Shown here: positions 57,228 to 64,000 of the stretch, piece after piece
How positions within the stretch are numbered: the stretch's first letter is position 1
How the letters are laid out: each line of letters begins with the position of its first letter
Source of the DNA: Stereocaulon alpinum
Taxonomy: Eukaryota; Ascomycota; Lecanoromycetes; Lecanorales; Stereocaulaceae
Length of the DNA: 64,000 nt
Reading direction: 5' to 3'
Assembly: GCA_018257865.1 (NCBI GenBank)
Contig: JAEUBA010000007.1
Location: 496,001 to 560,000, forward strand
Translations under genes and position numbers: made by a program
Notes under the pieces: model-generated
What the model saw: only the letters and a program-made list of their open reading frames with translations
Database searches by the model: none
What the model was told of the DNA's origin: nothing

Positions 57228-60200
57228 CTACACTCTTTCTTCCGCAAGATCCACAAACGCAAAGTCATCGAAGATCTCATCATCATTATCAGCTACTGTC
57301 TGCTCTTCAACTTTCTTGTTCCGCTTGCGGCGCGTCGTCATCACAACTTGCTGTCCTTCTTCAACATTGCCTTGAACATCGATGACGTTTTCCATGTGCC
57401 TTTGAGTCGGCTGATCTGTATCTGAACTGTCCCCTCCATCAGTGGCGGAGCCAAGGCTGATTTTGGTCGCAGCAATCATTTCGCCAAATACCCAAGGTTT
57501 TGGTTCGTGCAAGTGATGTGGGTCCTTTGACTGCGTATTTTCATCATAAACGTAGAGGTTGACACGGCGGTCTGCGTGAAAGGGCGTGTATGGGGCGCTG
57601 GTATCGATCTCGGCGTAGGACAGCGGATGCGTGTCGGAGCCGGTTTGCCTTGTCGGCACGCTTGGCGGATGTGGCAGCCAGAAAGAGCCAGGCGAAGCTG
57701 AAGATCCAGCAGGTGGTGGAGCACCTGCGTCCCTGATATCGCGAGCCTGTTGGAGAGGCACAGGCTCTTTTGGAAGACTGAATTCCACTGGTTTACTTCC
57801 GATGACTGAGGGCCGTCCTTGTCCGGCTTTCCGACTTGGGCGTTGATGGACACTGTAGACTCGTACAATTCCCCCGCCAGTCACCGCAATGCGGCCTTGG
57901 GCTTTCCTACTCAACCACCGAACGCAACCTGGGGCAACAGCATTTAACGAGAGCGGTAATGTTATCCTGTTCTCTCCAAGGTGACGGAGCGTGTCGACGG
58001 TGCCAGTAGCTGCTGCACTGACAGATCTGTTGATACCGGCTGCGACTGCTTTGCCACGCCCTGCACCAGCTGTCATAGCCAGAGTACCAAAGCCAGGGAA
58101 CCGGCCACCCGTACTAGGGCTTCGACCACGCACAGCAGCAAGGAGAGGCTGTGTCTTGCCAGTAAATATGCCAAGGGCCGAGCTGAAAGTGCTGTCAGTA
58201 GACTTGGGTCGCATAGCATCATCGTTCTTATTATCATCCCTACCTGACCCGCTGGGAGATGTTTTACTACGTTGCACACGACCGAGGGGTGGCCAGAGGA
58301 ATGCAGAAGGTGTAATATCGTCCATATGGACAGTACCTCTATCGGTGATGATAGCTAGTCGTTCGCCTCTAGGTTCTGTCCAGACAACATCGATAATTCT
58401 GGCCTCGGTCATCCGGCTGAAGTGTGCTATTTCGCGAACACTCGGCACTCTTGGAGATGCATCGGGTTCTCCTGCTCGTCCAGCTTCCCCATGTACCATG
58501 CGCATCAAGTCCCAGACATACTGATCATCGCCCTTCGCACTTGCAGTCAATAAACGCAGACCATCAGGAGAGAACGAGACCAGGCTGCACCCAGCAGGTA
58601 GTGAGAAAGTAGCCAGGGGCTGTAGTGCCAGGGCGGGCCTCAGATTCTGACTCTGCGAAAGTTTTTCTAGATCCAGGATCGAAACCAACGTTGGCTGGTT
58701 CTTTGCCCGATCGATTTGATTATCCTGTGCATGAGTAGGAGGAAAATGCTGCTGGGCAGGTAGCTGGCCCATTGAAGGGTGATCAGGAGGCGATGTAGCA
58801 ATGGTCTGCCGACGTTGTTCGGACGGCTTCGACCAGTAGTTGTGCCAAACCTGCATCCCCTCAGCTGCAACCCATTGAGCCCCCTTGAGCGCCCCTTGAG
58901 CGACATCCTTAGCCATTCTGTTCAGTATACTTCCATTTTGAGGCGGGTCGAGGTCGCAAGAAACTTGGGGTTCGGTTTCGGATGTATGCGAAGTCAGTCC
59001 AGGGACTTTGCCGCCGGAGAGATCATTGTCTATCTGCCCATGCAGAGTGGTCTGCGACGAAGGTGGCGGTGGTATAACAGCAAGCCACCGATGGCTCAGG
59101 GACAATATGGCAACTTTGGGTTGGTGGAAACCAACATCTGAGGCGTCATGCAATCCTCCAAGCCCGGACTCACTTGAGGAAATAGACATGCTGCGAGCGC
59201 GCCTTGATGATGTTCGTGTCCATATCTTGCCTATGCATCTGAATCTAGGGGACCAGTCTGCGATTTTGCCTTGACTGCTCTCGAATATGAAGACTTCTCC
59301 GCTATTGCCTGAGCCAACTACGATGAATTTCCCATTTACCTGGATTGTGAGATCTCCAATGGGTGGAGGTCGAGAAGGGCGCGCGTGGTAAGCTGCACCG
59401 TTCGCTTCTACGATTGGGCTGCTGAAAAGGGTCGCTACATGCACTCCTTGCCGTAGCGAGTGAACCTCTACCGTGGTTTGGTAGTACTGCGGCACCTCAA
59501 CAACATGCAGAGCTTGCAGCATAGATCCAGATGGGTCGAACTCCTCGGGCTCAGCTTGGGCAGTTCCAGGTTTGGACGGATGGCTTGATTGATCGGAACG
59601 TCCATGGATTATGATTGCGATCAGTGGTTGGATTGCCTGGCGGGCATTGGTCGATTGAGCTGGGAGTATCTGTGCACCGATGACTGATCCGCGAAGTCCT
59701 TCCAGCCGCCCAATACGATCGAAGCGTTTCTCACTTATTTGGTAGATGTTCAATCCGTGTTCAAACCCAACGAGCAGGACATTATCCGTATTCTTCGAAC
59801 TGTCCGAACCTGCGGAAGGAAGAGTATCAAAGACACAGCAGAAGCCTTCACCTGGCGCCTTTCCTTTCGAATTTGGCTTTGGGTACCCAAATTCTATTTC
59901 GGGAGCTCCGTAATAATGGGCTTGTGTATGATGAGGAGGCGGAGGAAGATACAACGGCTGCGACTGCATTGATGCAGGCCTTCTACTTCCAGGCGATGAG
60001 GCTAGGTAGTCGCCAAAGCTTTGATACTCGCCGTTGCGGGGAACTGGTTGACGATACACAGCCCGTGGGGACGTAGGAGGAGAAGTATGTGCGAATCCTC
60101 CACGAAGCTCATCCGATGATGGCCGATGCTGCGGAGGAGAACCAGCTAAACTAGCTCCGTTGCTGTGTCCTTTCGAAGGCCTCTGGTCAAAGGGAATGTC

Positions 60201-60644
60201 TGTAGCCCAATCGGTAGTAGCTTGTATTGGAGACTCTGGGATAGGTGCAGATGGTGTAGGATGCCAGGCTTCTAGAAGTGGGGTAGAGGTTCCATTAGAG
60301 GGCGCCACGAACGGGGAGGACGAAGCGTTGAGTTGGGAAAGTATGGACGGAGGAGAAGTTCTGTACTGGATATCAGTTTCCACAATCTTAGTTTGAAAGT
60401 TCCATGGTGTTTGAGTATCTCCACGGTGATTGCCTCAACGTATATTGACTTACATCTCCCGGGCCAAGACCTTAGATGACCTCTCCTTCTCCACATTCTC
60501 TCCTCCGGCGTCATCGCGCTTCTTCTTCTTCCCTATACCCTTGCGCCCAGGCGAGCGCCTTCTCGTGGCTTCTTCTTGGTAAAAGGGGCTGACGTCAACT
60601 GGAGGTTGCTGATCGCTGGACGGTGGGGCTGAGGACGAGGGCAT
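57228..60644 (-). CDS. BCAS3-type WD40 protein
   Basis: Exons 60644-60454 and 60360-57228 give 1107 residues; the 93-nt intron runs from GTAAGT to TACAG. The first ATG (60644) opens a basic, Ser/Pro-rich N-terminus. The beta-propeller is recognisable from about residue 215: VLLVGFEHGLNIYQI, then GDLTIQVNGKFIVVGSGNSGEVFIFE, SLVSFSPDGLRLLTASAKGDDQYVWDL and ARIIDVVWTEPRGERLAIITDRGTVHMDDI. The BCAS3 segment CVRWLSRKAQGRIAVTGGGIVRVYSV follows. A Ser/Arg-rich tail ends in an acidic FDDFAFVDL motif. BCAS3 in animals binds phosphoinositides on the phagophore with PHAF1; the fungal role is not known to me. It is related in fold to Atg18/PROPPIN proteins but lacks the clear FRRG box. Confidence 0.85.
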
Positions 60645-61424
60645 TCAACTTGGAGAAGCTTGTTTTTGGGCACGAAGTATGAGTTTGAAGATTGCTCATC
60701 AATTTCGAAAGTGTGTGTAAGCTTGCCGGCGGTTGTGTAAGGTAGATGGCTAGAAGTTTGAGGTTGAACACCTGACCAAACAACGGGGTGCCTGATATGT
60801 ACCAATGACAGCTACCAGCGTGATATACTCCACGCTTGAGCTGCTCATGAGCACATTCAATGTTACACTGTACTCTGTTTGGTATGGGAACTTGTGCAGA
60901 TGGTTTGTGACTTGTTCCCGGTGCAATGACACCAATGGGAGTCGAGCTATGACCAGATGCGGCACGACGCAGCAAGCGCTGAGCTTTGACGACAAGCTGT
61001 ACTGATACACAAACTTTGAAGTATAACAATATAGAGCGCTTGAACAATTATATATGGAGGTTGGATCGTCGATAAAGCGATGGCATCTTCGCTTTGAGGG
61101 GTCGAGTCTTCAAAGTCTGGGCAACATGTGGGGTTTGAATACGCCATCGTGCATGTAGGAAAGGGGTAATGGTCATCCATCTCAGCGATAGCCCATGTTG
61201 ATAGATAGCATCATTGAGATAGCACGTGATTTATTAAAACGTTCTGTATCTTGCGATCTTCTACACATCGTACATACATAAGATGAGCAGCCTGAGAGCG
61301 CTGTGACTACGCTTCACCGTTTCCCCGGCAAATATGAGCCTTCCAATCCATCCATCTGCTAGTCAAAGTTCGCTGATTCGCTTCCAATAATCTTACTTCC
61401 TTTCCATAAAACTATATGTCTCTT
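60645..61424. other. Intergenic region
   Basis: Promoter of the BCAS3-type gene and 3' flank of CWC22. No gene seen; the short open frames lack start context or family match. Confidence 0.5.
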
Positions 61425-63659
61425 TCAACGTCGATCGCCTCTGGCTGGTGGTGTACGACTCTGTCGGCCATCAACTCTAGATGGTGGAGTACGGCTGCGA
61501 GAGGAATATGAAGGGCTTCGCCTCCTCCTACTTCTCCTTGGCGAGGGCGAGCGAGAAGCATCTGAAGGTGTGTAGGACCTCGCTCGTTGATCGTCACGCC
61601 TCGATAGTGCCTCACGCTCCCTGCCTCTTCCAGTATCCCGTCGTGGGGGTGAGCGAGATCTGCTTAGAGAGAATTGGCGACGTGCTGCTGTACGGACACG
61701 CGGTGGTGAACGTGATCTTGAGTATGATCTCGATGACCTTGAGTAGGACGAATAAGAGGAATAACTCGATACGGAATCAGAGTCCAATTCTGGCTCTGGT
61801 GGTAGCAGTACCGCTGCAGGCTTCGGAGCATTCCTCAGATGCTCCCGCATCTCTTCGGTTAAGCCTCCCATCCCAATGCTGGTAAAGTAGTTGATGGAGA
61901 AGCGTGTGTTGCGCGGATTATCAGTCGGGAACAGGCCATCAAGGTAAGGACGAAGGTTTGGGTCCTTGAAGCGAGTTTGGAGATTTGCCATGCCTAGAGC
62001 CTCGGCCAATTCCTGGACCAGGATCTTGACGAATATCCTCGAAGAGGATGTAGTGTCCTCTTCAGTGAGCCTGATCACTGATAAGGAATTCCATGCAAGC
62101 GCGTCGCATGACAACAGATGTCCGAAGAATTTGGCGACATTGCGGAGCTGGTTCGTCTCCCGTCGGTGTATCGTTTCGTATGAAGATATGAAGCTTTCTT
62201 CAAGCAGAGTCGCCCACAGGCGGTTGATTTTGGCGAATCTTTCACCAATGAGTCCATAGAACTTAGAGAAGGTCTTCTCTTGTGAGCAGCACTCGACAAT
62301 CATTGATATCAATTCTCCTTCCTGACCCGCTGGCAAGTTGAGCTTCATAAGCTTGTGACACGCTTCTTCCGCTTGACTGGAGGACATGATTGTCAGGTAG
62401 ATGGTCCTTCGTAAGTTGACAAGGTCCGTGTTCGTGGCATCCTTGATTTCCAAAGCCTTTTCCTCCTTTGCCTCCTCATCCTCTGACTCAGACCCGCTCT
62501 CGTACTCCTCGTCGCTACCTCCGGCTTCTCCTAGAATCTCAGCCTTCAACTGCTTGTACTTGGCTTCATTTTCCTCGTATTGCGGATCGACCTTGAAGAC
62601 ATTCAAGCTGTTCTGGGTATCAATCTCATCATCCAGGCCTGTACGGTGTGTAATCATGTCTTCCTCTTCGACCAAGTCTAGCTCTTCCTTGATAGCTGGA
62701 TTGTCCTTGAACTTATCCTTTCGAACCTGAAAGAGGACTTCTATCATGTATTGTGTACGTGTCTCGATATCACCATCATTGAGAATGACTCGAAACTGAT
62801 CGAAGATGGCATTTGCGATAGCAGGGTTCATATCCGTGAGATGTTGGCCACACTCTCTTGTTAAGCTGACAGCAATCTCCACGGAATCGTCTGTTGGCCG
62901 ATGGAGCAGAAGTAGTAAGATCTGCGCCACCAATATTTCATGGACAACCTGTTGGTTGCATAAGTGAGCGAGAAAGGTGGTAGAGGATAGGCAGACAGCT
63001 TTGTCGTTGCGCTTGAACCCTTTTTGAAAAAGTACAATGAGTCTATGTACCAGGAGCTCAACGACGGCTGGAAGTTTGGAATTTATAATGCATGCCATAG
63101 CAGCATACACGGGAGTAAACGGCAGAGCCTGAGCTTGTGAGCGCATGATCGACCTGCAGAACAGCCCTCGACCACGAATCAAGTTCTCTGAAAACAGTTC
63201 CGGAACAATGTTTTTAATGTTCGCCACATTGACCTTATTGACCAGACCATTTATTGATTTCTTGAGGGCCTCCCATGCCATACGTTGATATTGTTCCGAG
63301 TCCTTGTCGGTAATGGACGCTTGTAGTGCACGGAGGCGCGCAGGCGGGATGTATACACCCCCTGAGCGTGCATTTAGGAGGCTGTCGTATTCTTTTCTGG
63401 CGGCAGCAGCCTTCTCCTCTGCGGTAGGAGGTTTTGATGTTTCAGTATCACGCGGTCGGAACCGCGCCCGAAGCTGGAGTTCCCTCTCGTCGATATGGTC
63501 ATCCTTGGGCCCCGGGACCCCGTTCAAGCGTGACTGAGGAGGCGAACGACGGCGTACTGGGGAAGGAGAACGGGACGGCGGAGACCGTTTCCGTGGATTG
63601 GAGGAGGGTTGGTAGGCATCGGCTGGAGGTGGAGTGGCCAGGCGGACTGCAGACAGCAT
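61425..63659 (-). CDS. CWC22: Pre-mRNA-splicing factor Cwc22 (MIF4G and MA3 domains)
   Basis: An intron-free 744-residue ORF from the ATG at 63659; the frame opens further upstream only from a TTG. The N-terminus is Ser/Pro/Arg-rich. The MIF4G domain (about 120-330) begins GVYIPPARLRALQASITDKDS-x-QYQRMAWEALKKSINGLVNKVN and includes ENLIRGRGLFCRSIMRSQ. An acidic linker (about 395-425) leads to the MA3 domain (about 430-550) with LRRTIYLTIMSSSQAEEACHKLMKL. The C-terminus is a long RS/RSP region. Cwc22 is a spliceosome component and in animals recruits eIF4A3 to deposit the exon junction complex. An intron-less splicing factor among intron-bearing neighbours is unremarkable. Confidence 0.95.
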   Translation of the reverse strand: MLSAVRLATPPPADAYQPSSNPRKRSPPSRSPSPVRRRSPPQSRLNGVPGPKDDHIDERELQLRARFRPRDTETSKPPTAEEKAAAARKEYDSLLNARSGGVYIPPARLRALQASITDKDSEQYQRMAWEALKKSINGLVNKVNVANIKNIVPELFSENLIRGRGLFCRSIMRSQAQALPFTPVYAAMACIINSKLPAVVELLVHRLIVLFQKGFKRNDKAVCLSSTTFLAHLCNQQVVHEILVAQILLLLLHRPTDDSVEIAVSLTRECGQHLTDMNPAIANAIFDQFRVILNDGDIETRTQYMIEVLFQVRKDKFKDNPAIKEELDLVEEEDMITHRTGLDDEIDTQNSLNVFKVDPQYEENEAKYKQLKAEILGEAGGSDEEYESGSESEDEEAKEEKALEIKDATNTDLVNLRRTIYLTIMSSSQAEEACHKLMKLNLPAGQEGELISMIVECCSQEKTFSKFYGLIGERFAKINRLWATLLEESFISSYETIHRRETNQLRNVAKFFGHLLSCDALAWNSLSVIRLTEEDTTSSSRIFVKILVQELAEALGMANLQTRFKDPNLRPYLDGLFPTDNPRNTRFSINYFTSIGMGGLTEEMREHLRNAPKPAAVLLPPEPELDSDSVSSYSSYSSYSRSSRSYSRSRSPPRVRTAARRQFSLSRSRSPPRRDTGRGREREALSRRDDQRARSYTPSDASRSPSPRRSRRRRSPSYSSRSRTPPSRVDGRQSRTPPARGDRR

Positions 63660-63983
63660 CGTGTCTGTGATTGACAGCTGAAAGACGGGGTGTATGCTTG
63701 GGTTCGGCAGAAGGGTATCTGTACGTGCAAGTATGGTCAAGAATTACGCAAGTTGAGGTGTGCAGTGGGCATGACATCCAAATCTTGTTGGTGAGCCATA
63801 TGTAAAGTTTGGTCTTGCCTAAACGTTCGACTTTTGAGAAGCGGAATCGAAGCCGCTACTGAATTGTGGCTCTCAGCCCTATACATTGATCTTGCTGGCA
63901 GCTTCAATATTATATGTGAGGTTACAGCTATATATTCCCTCCTTGCACAGTAAATACGCTCCTTACACCACTTCAACGAAAAT
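63660..63983. other. Divergent intergenic region
   Basis: Shared upstream region of CWC22 and the gene that starts at 63984. Nothing else seen. Confidence 0.5.
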
Positions 63984-64000
63984 GGTTCGTCTTTTCCAAC
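63984..64000 (+). CDS. Start of a gene cut by the window edge
   Basis: An ATG in good context (GAAAATGG) begins MVRLF and runs off the right edge, after a CT/CA-rich leader-like sequence. Too short to identify. Confidence 0.35.

Overview
The window reads as nuclear DNA of a filamentous ascomycete (Pezizomycotina); I cannot place the class. Genes are short-spaced on both strands, introns are mostly 48-113 nt with GT...AG ends and CTNA(C/T) branch sites, and the gene set is typical of moulds: a class I cAMP phosphodiesterase, a septin-like GTPase with a C-terminal membrane segment, a NUC-1/Pho4-type bHLH factor, a DUF7729-like GPI protein and ankyrin proteins. Exon structures were built by hand from splice signals and recognisable protein families, so small boundary errors are possible.

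1-18 kb: ankyrin protein running off the left edge (-), MGMT-type protein (+), cAMP phosphodiesterase (-), Ccr4 deadenylase (-), methyltransferase (+), LYR-motif protein of the ETFRF1/LYRM5 type (-), monoglyceride lipase (+) and a mitochondrial Trm61-like tRNA m1A58 methyltransferase (-). 18-20.9 kb: no intact gene, but a full-length, multiply frameshifted histidinol-phosphate aminotransferase relic. 20.9-30 kb: a dense block with CSN1 (+), SNARE Sec20 (-), mitoribosomal mL53 (+), inorganic pyrophosphatase (-), Dus2 (+) and Rfc2 (-). 30-38 kb: a putative degenerate SprT-like protein (-), kinetochore Nnf1 (+), a TPR-like protein (-) and a small conserved-looking protein (+). 39-47 kb: G3BP/Nxt3-like (+), septin-like GTPase (+), Hsp90 (+). 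47-64 kb: a gene-poor 3.2 kb stretch, the NUC-1/Pho4-like bHLH factor (+), the DUF7729-like GPI protein (-), a gene-poor 2.5 kb stretch, a BCAS3-type WD40 protein (-), splicing factor Cwc22 (-) and the first codons of another gene (+).

The genes are mainly unrelated housekeeping functions; I see no operon-like pathway or secondary-metabolite cluster. Several pairs share short divergent promoters (LYR/lipase, Sec20/mL53, pyrophosphatase/Dus2). I did not find a convincing new multi-gene system. The points most worth a second look are the aminotransferase pseudogene, a cysteine-rich module between the N-terminal and ankyrin parts of the first gene, a SprT-like protein that seems to have lost its HExxH zinc site, a pyrophosphatase with two plausible starts (mitochondrial and cytosolic), stop-free introns of length 3n in two genes, and G-rich tandem repeats able to form G-quadruplexes.
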